A DNA stretch of 33,896 bases. Origin: an uncultured Lachnospiraceae bacterium (GTDB lineage Bacteria > Bacillota > Clostridia > Lachnospirales > Lachnospiraceae). The stretch spans positions 1-33,896 of the forward strand of contig CAMBKU010000026.1 in NCBI GenBank assembly GCA_945868305.1. The letters are read 5' to 3'. Of the stretch, positions 16,719 through 24,837 are shown piece after piece (the stretch's first letter is position 1; each line of letters opens with the position of its first letter). The notes beneath the pieces were generated by a model. The model saw only the letters and a program-made list of their open reading frames with translations. It had not been told where the DNA came from and did not search any database. The position numbers and the translations under genes are program-made.

Positions 16719-16760
16719 CTTTTATTATATGCCACATCCTGCATAAAAAGCAACCGACGC
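16719..16760 (-). promoter_or_regulatory. Probable promoter of the priA-to-ylmC run
   Basis: On the minus strand, TATAAT occurs in gcaTATAATaaaag roughly 35 bases before the priA start, with TTGCTT 18 bases upstream of it. The -10 is perfect, the -35 weak and the spacer one base over ideal. It lies between the divergent starts of priA and the CmpB-like gene. Confidence 0.55.
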
Positions 16761-16775
16761 GGGCACACTTTTTTC

Positions 16776-17174
16776 ATGAGAAAGAATTTTTTTATCTGCG
16801 GACTGGCCGGATGGTGCATGGAAATACTTTTTACTTCTTTTGGTGCCCTCCGAAAAAAGAATATGAAACTGATTGGACAGACCTCCATCTGGATGTTCCC
16901 GATTTACGGCATGGCCGCTGTAATTGAGCCACTGTACCGACACATAAAAGGCGTTCCGGCTCTTTTTCGGGGGATGATATATTCTGTTGGAATTTTCATC
17001 TGCGAATTTATCAGTGGAAGTCTGTTAAAAAAGCATGACCTTTGCCCCTGGGACTACAGCCATGCTAAAACAAATATCCACGGCGTCATACGTTTGGACT
17101 ATGCTCCTCTCTGGATGGCCGCCGGATTGATTTTTGAAAAACTGATGCGCTTTATCGATCACGAAGATTCCTGA
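16776..17174 (+). CDS. Small CmpB-type putative ABC transporter permease
   Basis: A 132-residue membrane protein resembling the family named putative ABC-transporter type IV (CmpB-like). Characteristic features are the first helix FFICGLAGWCMEILFTSFGAL, the WMFPIYGMAA helix, a third helix RGMIYSVGIFICEFISGSLL, then CPWDYS and GVIRLDYAPLWMAAGLIFE at the end. Function is not established for the family. I chose the ATG at 16776 because upstream codons in this frame overlap the priA gene and are not hydrophobic; no good Shine-Dalgarno is seen before it, so translation may be weak or the start different. It diverges from priA and converges with the next gene, leaving it without operon partners. 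Confidence 0.8.
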   Translation: MRKNFFICGLAGWCMEILFTSFGALRKKNMKLIGQTSIWMFPIYGMAAVIEPLYRHIKGVPALFRGMIYSVGIFICEFISGSLLKKHDLCPWDYSHAKTNIHGVIRLDYAPLWMAAGLIFEKLMRFIDHEDS

Positions 17175-17180
17175 AAAATA

Positions 17181-17564
17181 CTAAAAATCTTCTTCCGGTA
17201 TATCACTTGCACTGATATCCTGCATATTTAAAGTACGTCGCTTTAATCTTGCAGTCTCAGACTCTGTAAGAAGATACTCCTTTAACTCTCCTGCATGCTT
17301 TACATGTTCAATGACAAGTTGCGGGCTGGTGGTATCCCCGGTATAACAAACGATGGTTCCAAGCCCGAACATCCTCTCAAGCAATGATCTTTTTAAGGTC
17401 ACATCCTGAATCTTATACATGTAACAGTCATTCTCCTCACGGTTAAAAAAGCCTGTATCTACCGTCACAACCACATTACTCACCGTATATACGGTAAAAG
17501 TAAAAGGAAGTCCAAAAAAGAGCAGGCGTTTCCTCTCTTTAAAAGCAATTTCTTTATTATCCAT
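17181..17564 (-). CDS. PH-domain-like (DUF304-type) protein
   Basis: A 127-residue protein with the bacterial PH-like pattern: a beta-strand-rich core beginning RLLFFGLPFTFTVYTVSNVVVTVDTGFFNREENDC (shown here as key region 13-47), the MYKIQDVTLKRSLLERMFGLGTI segment (positions 49-71) and a strand reading VCYTGDTTSPQLVIEHV. The YKIQDV-x(n)-ERxFGxGxI pattern is typical of YdbS/YvbH-like DUF304 proteins. No membrane helix is present, so it is likely cytoplasmic. Function unknown. It has its own promoter, divergent from pyrB, and a good ribosome binding site (AGGAGGAG). Confidence 0.75.
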   Translation of the reverse strand: MDNKEIAFKERKRLLFFGLPFTFTVYTVSNVVVTVDTGFFNREENDCYMYKIQDVTLKRSLLERMFGLGTIVCYTGDTTSPQLVIEHVKHAGELKEYLLTESETARLKRRTLNMQDISASDIPEEDF

Positions 17565-17590
17565 ATCGCTCCTCCTGCGTTTTATTTTTT

Positions 17591-17619
17591 ATTATAGTAT
17601 TTTTACAGAACATACACAA
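17591..17619 (-). promoter_or_regulatory. Promoter of the PH-domain gene
   Basis: On the minus strand TTGTGT (17614-17619), 17-base spacer, TATAAT (17591-17596), about 27 bases before the ATG. The -35 is weak, the -10 perfect. Confidence 0.6.
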
Positions 17620-17657
17620 GCCAAACATTTTCTCCCGATTTTTTCACAAAATACTGC

Positions 17658-17686
17658 TTGAAATTTGTATTTTATTATTATATGAT
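17658..17686 (+). promoter_or_regulatory. Promoter of pyrBI
   Basis: TTGAAA (17658-17663), 17-base spacer, TATGAT (17681-17686). Transcription should start near 17693, leaving a leader of only about 23 bases before the pyrB ATG. That leaves no room for a PyrR attenuator or a translated leader peptide. Confidence 0.72.
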
Positions 17687-17715
17687 AGTAAAAATGTCTA
17701 TAGGAGGAAAATACA

Positions 17716-18633
17716 ATGCGACATTTAATGAGCCCGTTGGACTTGTCCGTGGAAGAATTGGACAAGCTGCTTACTCTGGCTAATGACATTGAAAAAAATC
17801 CCAAAAAATATGCACATGCATGTGACGGGAAAAAATTAGCCACCTGTTTTTATGAACCCAGCACCAGAACAAGACTTAGTTTTGAATCCGCCATGTTGAA
17901 CTTAGGCGGTTCAGTCATTGGTTTTTCCAGTGCTGATAGCAGCTCCGCTGCAAAAGGTGAAAGTGTTTCTGATACCATTCGAGTTATTTCCTGCTTCGCA
18001 GATATTTGTGCGATGCGTCATCCCAAAGAGGGAGCTCCTCTCGTTGCCTCCCAGAAATCCAGTATTCCAGTTATCAATGCCGGAGACGGCGGTCATCAGC
18101 ATCCCACCCAGACACTTACGGATTTACTTACTATTCGTTCTTTAAAGGGACATTTGGACAACCTGAAAATCGGTCTGTGCGGTGATTTGAAATTCGGACG
18201 TACCGTCCACTCCCTGATTAACGCCTTAATCCGCTATCCAAACGTGGAATTTGTACTGATTTCCCCAAAGGAACTGCGGGTACCGGAATATATCAGAGAA
18301 GATGTTTTAGTTGCAAACAATATTCCGTTTACGGAAGTTGAACGTTTAGAGGATGCTATCACAGACCTCGACATCCTATACATGACCAGAGTCCAAAAGG
18401 AACGCTTCTTTAACGAAGAAGACTACGTCCGCATGAAGGATTTCTATATTCTGGACAAAGCAAAAATGGCATTGGCCAGAGAAGATATGCTGGTACTTCA
18501 CCCACTTCCGCGTGTCAACGAAATTTCCGTGGAGGTCGATGATGATCCGAGGGCTGTCTATTTCAAACAGGTACAATACGGCGTTTACGTCCGCATGGCA
18601 CTCATTCTCACTTTACTGGAAATCGAAGTATAA
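17716..18633 (+). CDS. pyrB: Aspartate carbamoyltransferase, catalytic chain
   Basis: Joins carbamoyl phosphate and aspartate, the committed step of pyrimidine synthesis. The 305 residues have the carbamoyl-phosphate site STRTRLSFE (from 49), the HPTQTLTDL motif, [11 protein letters not shown] in the aspartate domain and HPLPRVNEI near the end. AGGAGGAAA precedes the ATG. pyrI follows after 41 bases, so the enzyme is probably the regulated dodecamer type rather than the PyrI-less Bacillus trimer. Confidence 0.98.
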   Translation: MRHLMSPLDLSVEELDKLLTLANDIEKNPKKYAHACDGKKLATCFYEPSTRTRLSFESAMLNLGGSVIGFSSADSSSAAKGESVSDTIRVISCFADICAMRHPKEGAPLVASQKSSIPVINAGDGGHQHPTQTLTDLLTIRSLKGHLDNLKIGLCGDLKFGRTVHSLINALIRYPNVEFVLISPKELRVPEYIREDVLVANNIPFTEVERLEDAITDLDILYMTRVQKERFFNEEDYVRMKDFYILDKAKMALAREDMLVLHPLPRVNEISVEVDDDPRAVYFKQVQYGVYVRMALILTLLEIEV

Positions 18634-18674
18634 ATATTATGTAAACTTACTATGCTAAGGAAGGAATAGAACAA

Positions 18675-19103
18675 ATGTTAAATATCAGTGGAATCCAGGA
18701 AGGGTTCGTGCTCGACCATATCAAAGCCGGCGCCAGTCTTTCCATTTATCATTACTTAAAGCTGGATCAATTAGACTGCTGCGTTGCCATTATCAAAAAT
18801 GCACGCAGTAAAAAAATGGGAAAAAAGGACATGATAAAGGTAGAATGCCCGATTGACAAATTGGATCTCGATATTTTGGGCTTTATTGACCACAATATCA
18901 CTGTCAACATCATAAAAGGAGAACAGATTGTAGAAAAACGCCGTTTGCGTCTCCCGAAAGAAATTAAAAATGTGATTCGATGCAAAAACCCAAGATGTAT
19001 TTCCTCCATCGAACAGGAGTTAGACCAGATTTTCATTCTGACTGACGAAGACAAAGAAGTTTACCGCTGTAAATATTGCGAAGAAAAATATGAAAGAAAA
19101 TAA
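18675..19103 (+). CDS. pyrI: Aspartate carbamoyltransferase, regulatory chain
   Basis: Binds ATP/CTP/UTP and confers allosteric control on PyrB. The 142 residues comprise an N-terminal nucleotide-binding domain (VLDHIKAGASLSIYHYL, with the conserved lysine; VAIIKNARSKKMGKKDMIK) and a C-terminal zinc domain with C103, C108, C132 and C135. It is slightly shorter than the enterobacterial chain (about 153). Ribosome binding site AAGGAAGG lies upstream of the ATG. It is cotranscribed with pyrB. Confidence 0.97.
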   Translation: MLNISGIQEGFVLDHIKAGASLSIYHYLKLDQLDCCVAIIKNARSKKMGKKDMIKVECPIDKLDLDILGFIDHNITVNIIKGEQIVEKRRLRLPKEIKNVIRCKNPRCISSIEQELDQIFILTDEDKEVYRCKYCEEKYERK

Positions 19104-19145
19104 TGCTGCTTTCCCGCACGTTTAAAACGGACGGAAACAGCAGCA
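19104..19145. terminator. Hairpin between pyrI and the convergent DnaJ gene
   Basis: TGCTGC plus TTTCC (19104-19114) pair with GGAAA (19133-19137) and GCAGCA (19140-19145) with a two-base bulge. It starts directly after the pyrI stop and overlaps the last codons of the convergent DnaJ gene. There is no strong T-run, so it is a weak terminator or a barrier to convergent transcripts. Confidence 0.45.
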
Positions 19146-19769
19146 ATTACACAGCATATTCAGCAAAAGAAAACTCAGACAATAACCACTGGAACCGGAA
19201 TATGGCCTTCCGTAGGATTCTCCCATATTCTGATACCAGTTCCCGCCAAACTCAAGCTGTTGCTTTAACTGGCGATATTCCATATTGCTCGGCTCCATTG
19301 CCACCGCACGGTCGGCATGGTCCCGGGCAATCATATTATTTCCCACTCCGGCATTCGCAAGCGCACTGTAATAATACCATCTGGCATTTCGCTCTGTTGC
19401 AGCCATATTATTCAGTATATTCAACGCTTCCCTAAAGCAACGGTTTGCAATATAATTCGCCGCAGCCTGCATTTCTACCGAGCCTGCGCCCTGCCCACCG
19501 CCTCCGTAATAAGACTGATTTGACCTGGAAGATGAATTTCCATAACCGCCATAGCTGCCATAAGAATAACCCTGCTGTTTTTCTTTCATAATCTGGTCAT
19601 AAGCCTGCTGCACTTCTTTAAATTTTTCTTCTGCCTCCGCTTTATTTGGACTGTTTATATTGGCATCCGGATGATATTTCCGGCTCAGTGACCGATATGC
19701 CTTTTTTATTTCTTCATCCGTTGCACCCGGTGATACACCAAGCACTTCATAAGGATTCCGATTTCCCAT
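19122..19769 (-). CDS. J-domain protein with TPR-like helices and a cysteine-rich tail
   Basis: A 215-residue DnaJ-domain protein, not DnaJ itself: the J domain occupies residues 1-65 with HPD at 33-35, so it should stimulate a DnaK ATPase. Next come a Gly/Ser/Tyr linker (68-97) without zinc-finger repeats, helical repeats of TPR type (about 100-175; [20 protein letters not shown] is one arm) and a hydrophobic tail (about 197-207, LSFLLLNML) ending in the cluster CNCCCFRPF. The tail suggests membrane or metal contact. It is the last gene of a three-gene set with a DUF5685 protein 18 bases upstream. Client proteins are unknown. Confidence 0.88.
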   Translation of the reverse strand: MGNRNPYEVLGVSPGATDEEIKKAYRSLSRKYHPDANINSPNKAEAEEKFKEVQQAYDQIMKEKQQGYSYGSYGGYGNSSSRSNQSYYGGGGQGAGSVEMQAAANYIANRCFREALNILNNMAATERNARWYYYSALANAGVGNNMIARDHADRAVAMEPSNMEYRQLKQQLEFGGNWYQNMGESYGRPYSGSSGYCLSFLLLNMLCNCCCFRPF

Positions 19770-19787
19770 CCGATGTTTCCTCCCTGT

Positions 19788-20645
19788 TTATTTTCCTGAC
19801 TTTTCCTTTGCCTCTTTTTTCTGCCTCTTCATCTGGATATACTCATATTTTGACCATACACCGGAATATAGAACATTCCGCAAAATATCTGCATGCAACA
19901 GAATAGGCAGACGTTCAAAGGATTTCGCACATTCTGACATCATACTTGTCAATATTAACTTACATAAAGTTTCATAATCTGCTGGCTTTTCTTTTTCCAT
20001 TCCACGCAGCGGATTAAATGCATCTTTACGTTCATCACTTTTTCGATCCTCATAAGCATCCATAATATAAATAAATTTGCCCATATAAAATCCAAGGCAT
20101 CTTAATTCTTCTGCCCACATATCCTCTTTCCAGGCAAAGATTTCTCCCAACACTCCTCCGAAAAGCCCTGCCACCACATCCAGGTTTGTTTCCTTGTTCT
20201 GCTCCGCCTCTGCCTGTCTTTTCATGTACATCTCAATTGCCTGAACCTGTCTCGGATATATCCCCCGAATACGTTCATAATCTTTTTCGAACATCTTCAT
20301 AAAAGTCCGCTTTGCATAAGATTTGTCATCTTTCCAGTCATCCTCAAAGTTCTGATAGGATAAAATCACATTCATATCCGCCGCATAATCTGTCGCCTCA
20401 TTCAAGTATGCCGTCTGCTTTTTCGTCGGATGCAACCCACAGGTAAAATTTACTTCTTCATTTTGCAGCTCATATAATCCGGTCAGAAGGACAATCAAAA
20501 ACGTCATATCATAGTTTAAAAGCATCTGTCCCTTCGTTCCGCAATTTTCCTTTAACTTTCGGCAGAGACCACAGTAATATGCCTGATAGGACTTTTTATT
20601 TTCATCAGAAAGTTCTTCCTGATTAATATTAATATAACCAAACAT
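19788..20645 (-). CDS. DUF5685 family protein
   Basis: A 285-residue, mostly helical protein of unknown function. Conserved features: the start MFGYIN, a cysteine motif in YYCGLCRKLKENCG (C25, C28, C35) followed by C69 in FTCGLHP, and a central helix LGFYMGKFIYIMDAYEDRKSDERK followed by AFNPL (about 184-215). The DAYED...D pattern after a hydrophobic helix resembles the aspartate-rich metal site of trans-prenyl or squalene/phytoene-type enzymes, which is suggestive but not proof. No membrane helix is clear. The C terminus is lysine-rich. It lies between the zinc-ribbon and J-domain genes, same strand. Confidence 0.83.
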   Translation of the reverse strand: MFGYININQEELSDENKKSYQAYYCGLCRKLKENCGTKGQMLLNYDMTFLIVLLTGLYELQNEEVNFTCGLHPTKKQTAYLNEATDYAADMNVILSYQNFEDDWKDDKSYAKRTFMKMFEKDYERIRGIYPRQVQAIEMYMKRQAEAEQNKETNLDVVAGLFGGVLGEIFAWKEDMWAEELRCLGFYMGKFIYIMDAYEDRKSDERKDAFNPLRGMEKEKPADYETLCKLILTSMMSECAKSFERLPILLHADILRNVLYSGVWSKYEYIQMKRQKKEAKEKSGK

Positions 20646-20678
20646 ATTGTTCCAGCCTCTCCTTCCTTTTTGATATTA

Positions 20679-21074
20679 TCAGCTATTTTTTATAAATTCT
20701 TCCCGGCATTTCGGACAGGTGATGCATATCCGCCCTTTCCCACGCGGAACACGAACCTTCTGATGACACTTCGGACATCGATAAAAATGGTATTCCTTCC
20801 GCTGTGCCCAGTGCTTTTTTGTATTATTCCACTTTACAGTCATTTTATAACGGAAGTTTAAATATTTCTGGTTCTGTGCATACATTTTCGAAATATTTCT
20901 TGAGAACATTCGATAATACATATAGACCAGCAATACAACGGCAAGCAGATAAAAAATCTGAATTCCGGTAAACATAGACAAAACAAGCAAAACCAGGGTA
21001 AGTACCAGATACAACCGCGATAACTGATCCACACCGTATCGCCCCGTCATAAAACGTCTGAATTTTTCTTTCAT
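20679..21074 (-). CDS. Small membrane protein with C-terminal zinc ribbon
   Basis: A 131-residue protein: a basic N terminus (KEKFRRFMTGRYG), two closely spaced membrane helices (about 20-36 and 38-54), a basic amphipathic stretch (55-95) and a zinc ribbon with C100, C103, C120 and C123 (CPKCHQKV ... CPKCREEF). The ribbon should be cytoplasmic if the basic regions stay inside. Function unknown. It heads the set zinc ribbon - DUF5685 - DnaJ-TPR, from a recognisable promoter about 37 bases upstream. Confidence 0.82.
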   Translation of the reverse strand: MKEKFRRFMTGRYGVDQLSRLYLVLTLVLLVLSMFTGIQIFYLLAVVLLVYMYYRMFSRNISKMYAQNQKYLNFRYKMTVKWNNTKKHWAQRKEYHFYRCPKCHQKVRVPRGKGRICITCPKCREEFIKNS

Positions 21075-21110
21075 TTCTTTTGCACCTCATCTCTCAAAAT
21101 TACACTTTAA

Positions 21111-21139
21111 ATGTTAAGACTTGCTTTTCGGGCTGTCAA
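21111..21139 (-). promoter_or_regulatory. Promoter of the zinc-ribbon/DUF5685/DnaJ set
   Basis: Perfect TTGACA (21134-21139), 17-base spacer, TAACAT (21111-21116) on the minus strand, placing the transcript start about 30 bases before the ATG of the zinc-ribbon gene. Confidence 0.65.
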
Positions 21140-21232
21140 CCAGTGCGCCTATCATTTAAGAAACATTTTATAAAATTTAGAAATGAGTAATCTATATAAG
21201 CTGCCCTTTACACTTTTCGAATGCATGGTAAC

Positions 21233-21260
21233 AAAAATACTCCATTGTAAAATGGAGTAT
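21233..21260 (-). terminator. Terminator of RNase P RNA
   Basis: Perfect 10-bp stem, atactccatt (21237-21246) and aatggagtat (21251-21260), with a 4-base loop. On the minus strand it is followed by five T (A-run 21233-21237). It lies just past the 3' end of rnpB. Confidence 0.85.
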
Positions 21261-21264
21261 CTAT

Positions 21265-21610
21265 ATTAAGCAGGACGGTAAGCCGGGTTATGTCATTGGA
21301 TGATCATCTATCTAGAATGACTGTCACCAGCCATTTCAAGCGACCTACCTAAAGCTAGCGGGCCACGTCAACGCTTTTGTTCGGTCTTGCTTCGAATGGG
21401 GTTTACATGTGCCCTCCCTGTTACCAGGAAGGCGGTAGTCTCTTACACTGCCCTTCCACCCTTACCGCTTGCGCGGCGGTATATTTCTGTTGCACTTTCC
21501 TTGGAGTCACCTCCACCGGACGTTATCCGGCATCCTGCCCTGTGAAGCCCGGACTTTCCTCACCTGCGGTCTTTCGACACCTGCAGCCGCGATCATCTGT
21601 CCTACTTAAT
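21265..21610 (-). ncRNA. rnpB: RNase P RNA (M1 RNA homologue)
   Basis: Catalytic RNA of RNase P, which cuts the 5' leader from tRNA precursors. About 346 bases on the minus strand. The universally conserved GAGGAAAGTCCGGGC (CR-I region) is at 21547-21561 reversed, and the matching 3' conserved segment (ACATAACCCGGCTTAC) is near 21281-21296. The ends pair as helix P1: ATTAAGTAGGAC at the 5' end with GTCCTGCTTAAT at the 3' end. The architecture looks like class A, as usual in Clostridia. It has its own promoter and terminator. The ends are inferred from P1. Confidence 0.95.
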
Positions 21611-21618
21611 CTTTTACT

Positions 21619-21646
21619 ATTATATCGTGTTCTTTTACAATTTCAA
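21619..21646 (-). promoter_or_regulatory. Promoter of rnpB
   Basis: On the minus strand TTGAAA (21641-21646), 16-base spacer, perfect TATAAT (21619-21624). The predicted start, 21610-21612, coincides with the 5' end of helix P1. Confidence 0.78.
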
Positions 21647-21675
21647 CCGTTTCTTTTAAAAAATTTTAAGTTTTC

Positions 21676-23337
21676 TTATACGTGAAAACAGCTTCCACCA
21701 ATAAATTCCCGGATAATAGAGTTACTTCCAATGGAATCACTTGGAATCGGAAGAAAGTAATCCAAAACCTTTAAGAGCCGCTTTGCTTCGATGTATTCCG
21801 GAGCATCCTTCGGAATTCCAAACAGCAGCGGTTCCGCATACTGCTTTAAAACTGCCATCTCGTAAATGAGTGCTGAATTGAACATAATGTCCGCCTGCTC
21901 CTGAAACGGAAAAATATATTTTTCCTCTCCCCGCCGTACAGAATCCCACATACCGATTGTCGCCGCCGCAGATGACCCTCTGGTTCTTGCATCCCGGACA
22001 ATACGGCGTAACAGTCTTCCGTCCGTTGTCGGCAGATTATTGTGTTCATCAATGTCAAGCTGTGTCAATGCACTGATATAAATCTTAAACTTCTTTTCCT
22101 TCGGAATGGAATAGGAAAGTCTGTCATTCAATCCGTGAATTCCCTCAATGACAAGAAGATCATTCTCTGCAAGCTGCATCATCTTCCCCTTCGCTTCCCG
22201 TTTTCCGGTCTTAAAATTATAAACAGGAATCTCCACTTCCCTGCCTTTTAGAAGTTCATTCATATCCTGATTAAAGCGTTCCACATCCAACGCTTCCAGG
22301 CATTCATAATCCGGATTTCCATTTTCATCTAACGGTGTATACTCATGGTCCAGATAATAATCATCTAACGGAAATGGATGTGGATTCAACCCCAACGCAC
22401 TAAGCTGAATGGAAAGACGGTGCGAAAACGTTGTTTTTCCGGAAGAAGACGGTCCCGCAATCATAACAAACTTTCTGTCTCCGGTCTTCTTTATCATCTG
22501 AGCAAGCTGTCCAATTTTCTGCTCCATTAAGGCTTCCTGAATCAATATGATTTCCTGACCGCGCCCACAAGCAATCGCGTCATTTAACGAACCAATGGTA
22601 CTAATTCCCATTGTCTCTCCCCAGTGAGAGGATTCCTCCAGTGTATGGAACAGCTTATCCGATGGCACAAATTCAGCCACCTTTTTCGTATCTTTATTCG
22701 GATAAAGCAACATAAAACCGTCCTGATATAAGCGCAAATCAAAATATTTCAAATAACCAGTGGAAGCTGTCATATATCCGTAAAAATAGTCTTTATATCC
22801 ATCCAAATCATATATGTTTACGGTAGAACTTCTGCGATACTGAAACAACCGCTCCTTGTCCGTCATACCAAGCTCATGAAACAACGCCACCGCTTCATCC
22901 GTACTGACCGTAGTTTTCATAAGAGGAATGTCTTTCTCTACCAACCGACGCATTTCTTCCTTTACTTCCAACAACACCTCTTCATTCAGTTCTAGTTCTC
23001 CAACCAGCTTGCAGAAATACCCCTGCCCGATCGAATGCGATACCCGCACCCGTACATTTTTTTTACCGTAGAGATTATAAACTGCCTTCTGCATCAGAAG
23101 AATAACGCTCCTGCGGTACGCCTTCCTGCCAATATTATCAGCTGTAGTCACAAAAGTAAGTTTGCCGTCCTTTTTCAGGCGCTTATGCAATTCCCGCAGC
23201 TTGTGATTAAAAACTACCAGCACAATATCATCTTTCTGATTTTTCTGATATTCTTTTGCAATTTCCTCAAAGGGCGTACCGTAAGGATAACTACGTTCCT
23301 CTCCGTCGACCACCACTCTGCACATCTCTTTTTCCAT
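21676..23337 (-). CDS. Nucleoside (uridine-type) kinase with TGS and ThrRS-like N terminus
   Basis: A 553-residue protein. The C-terminal half is a uridine kinase/phosphoribulokinase-type P-loop domain with AGPSSSGKTTFS (294-305), a DDYYLD motif and IEGIHGLND. The N-terminal half looks like the TGS domain (about 5-65) and second editing-like domain of threonyl-tRNA synthetase (about 70-220). This fused form is common in Clostridia and is usually annotated as nucleoside kinase. It probably phosphorylates uridine/cytidine; the role of the tRNA-synthetase-like part is unknown. Start: the frame opens at a TTG (23355), but the ATG at 23335-23337 with AGGGGTG just upstream fits better. Confidence 0.88.
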   Translation of the reverse strand: MEKEMCRVVVDGEERSYPYGTPFEEIAKEYQKNQKDDIVLVVFNHKLRELHKRLKKDGKLTFVTTADNIGRKAYRRSVILLMQKAVYNLYGKKNVRVRVSHSIGQGYFCKLVGELELNEEVLLEVKEEMRRLVEKDIPLMKTTVSTDEAVALFHELGMTDKERLFQYRRSSTVNIYDLDGYKDYFYGYMTASTGYLKYFDLRLYQDGFMLLYPNKDTKKVAEFVPSDKLFHTLEESSHWGETMGISTIGSLNDAIACGRGQEIILIQEALMEQKIGQLAQMIKKTGDRKFVMIAGPSSSGKTTFSHRLSIQLSALGLNPHPFPLDDYYLDHEYTPLDENGNPDYECLEALDVERFNQDMNELLKGREVEIPVYNFKTGKREAKGKMMQLAENDLLVIEGIHGLNDRLSYSIPKEKKFKIYISALTQLDIDEHNNLPTTDGRLLRRIVRDARTRGSSAAATIGMWDSVRRGEEKYIFPFQEQADIMFNSALIYEMAVLKQYAEPLLFGIPKDAPEYIEAKRLLKVLDYFLPIPSDSIGSNSIIREFIGGSCFHV

Positions 23338-23347
23338 AAAAACACCC

Positions 23348-24133
23348 CTATACAATCTGATACGGGAAAATATTCTCCCGCATGATTACCTCAATCTGTT
23401 CACACCGGGCATTCAGATATTCTTTCATATATGGAACAAAAATATGCTCAAGCCCATAATGTCCGGCATCAATAATACAAAGTCCCTGTGCCACCGCATC
23501 AATCCCGTCATGATGATCTATATCCCCAGTAATTAAAACCTCTGCACCTTTTCCAATTGCAAACGGAATCTCACTTTTTCCGGAACCAGGACTCACGGCA
23601 GCACGCTTTATCTTCTGTTCCAAATCTCCGAACACTTTCAACGCAGGAATATCAAAAGCCGCTTTTACCAGTGCTGCGCAGGAAGCAAGTGTCATTTCCG
23701 CTTCAAAATTGCCAACTTTTCCAATTCCCTTTTGGGTGCCGTCTTCTGTCAGAGTAACTTCTAACACCTCCGGAGCAAGCAGGCCTATCCGCGCTGCTGC
23801 CAAATCTGCCATTGCAGACACATCAAAGCTTGTGTGCATGGCATAATAGGAAATATCATGTGTAATTAATTTTTTTACCCGTCTTCCGATAAAATCTTCC
23901 TCTGTCACCTGTTTTAGTCCTGAAAAAATCAAAGGATGATGAGTAATCAAAAGATCGGCCCCATAGGAAACCGCCTCATCCACCACCTCATCTGTCGCAT
24001 CTAACGCAAGGTAGATGCGCTTTACTTCCTTTTTTCGGTTTCCCACAAGTAACCCCACATTGTCCCAGTCACAGGCATAATGTTCCGGTGCTGCCTGTCT
24101 TAAAATTTCCAAGACTTCTTCACATATCATCAT
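23348..24133 (-). CDS. Nif3-like dinuclear metal-centre hexameric protein
   Basis: A 261-residue member of the Nif3/YbgI (GTP cyclohydrolase I type 2-like) family. Metal-binding residues appear in LLITHHPLIFSGLK (H65, H66), later DIDHHD and the C-terminal GHYGLEHIF. The family forms toroidal hexamers with two metals per subunit; biological role is unclear. Its ATG overlaps the trmK stop by 4 bases, a pairing typical of Firmicutes (YqfO next to YqfN/TrmK). Note it is the short form without the PII-like insert found in B. subtilis YqfO. Double ATG at the start makes the exact codon uncertain by one. Confidence 0.93.
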   Translation of the reverse strand: MMICEEVLEILRQAAPEHYACDWDNVGLLVGNRKKEVKRIYLALDATDEVVDEAVSYGADLLITHHPLIFSGLKQVTEEDFIGRRVKKLITHDISYYAMHTSFDVSAMADLAAARIGLLAPEVLEVTLTEDGTQKGIGKVGNFEAEMTLASCAALVKAAFDIPALKVFGDLEQKIKRAAVSPGSGKSEIPFAIGKGAEVLITGDIDHHDGIDAVAQGLCIIDAGHYGLEHIFVPYMKEYLNARCEQIEVIMRENIFPYQIV

Positions 24134-24834
24134 TTTTGCATCTCCGTTTTTGCTTCTTTGATCAAAGCCAGCTTTTCATCAATTTCCTTTAAGCGGTCTG
24201 CGATATGTTCCTTATCCCTCTTAGGCATCAGGTTATCTCTTATAGCAAGCTGTTCGCATTCTTCCTTTTCCAGATACTGCACAAGCACTTCATTCTTTTC
24301 CCGAATCAGATATCCACCATACTTAAAGTAACTCTCTGGGTACGACGCTTCAACCCTGCCAGGCACCGCCCTCATCATCGGATAGTATTTCCCATCTTCA
24401 AAAATCATAGCTTCTTTTGTGATATGATATCCACTATCATACAAAAAATGCCTTACTTTTTCCACCTCGGACTGCGGCTGCAGAATAAATTCCTTTACTC
24501 CTGTAATAATTTCCTTTCCTTCGGTCAGTATTTTTATCACAAGTCCACCGCCCATCCCTGCAATAACAACAGAATCTGCTTCGCCTTTTTGCAGAGCAAG
24601 GACACCATCTGATTGCCTTGTGGCTATGTAACTGTTTAGTCCGCTCTCCTCCACATGCTTCTTCGCCCGGGCCAGCGGTCCCGCATTGATATCCATCGCA
24701 ACGGCACTTTTTGCAATACCCTGTTCTATCAGATAAATCGGAATAAATGCATGATCCGTTCCGATATCTGCCACCCTGCTGCCCGGTGTCACAAGCCCAG
24801 CCACTGCAAGAAGCCGCTTACTCAAATTTGCCAT
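24130..24834 (-). CDS. trmK: tRNA (adenine-22 N1)-methyltransferase TrmK
   Basis: Forms m1A22 in tRNA D-loops using S-adenosylmethionine. The 234 residues show the SAM motif VADIGTDHAFIPIYLIEQG (motif I), AMDINAGPLARAKKH (motif II) and VIAGMGGGLVIKIL (the IAGMGG signature of the family), then a C-terminal helical coiled coil (about 185-230, rich in K/E). It lies 3 bases after rpoD and overlaps the Nif3-like gene by 4. Order rpoD-trmK-nif3 is the classic Firmicute arrangement. Confidence 0.95.
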   Translation of the reverse strand: MANLSKRLLAVAGLVTPGSRVADIGTDHAFIPIYLIEQGIAKSAVAMDINAGPLARAKKHVEESGLNSYIATRQSDGVLALQKGEADSVVIAGMGGGLVIKILTEGKEIITGVKEFILQPQSEVEKVRHFLYDSGYHITKEAMIFEDGKYYPMMRAVPGRVEASYPESYFKYGGYLIREKNEVLVQYLEKEECEQLAIRDNLMPKRDKEHIADRLKEIDEKLALIKEAKTEMQK

Positions 24835-24837
24835 GAT

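Noticed and set aside
21377-21685. 102-codon plus-strand frame within the RNase P RNA
   Set aside because: Occupies the complement of a highly conserved structural RNA; no coding signal.
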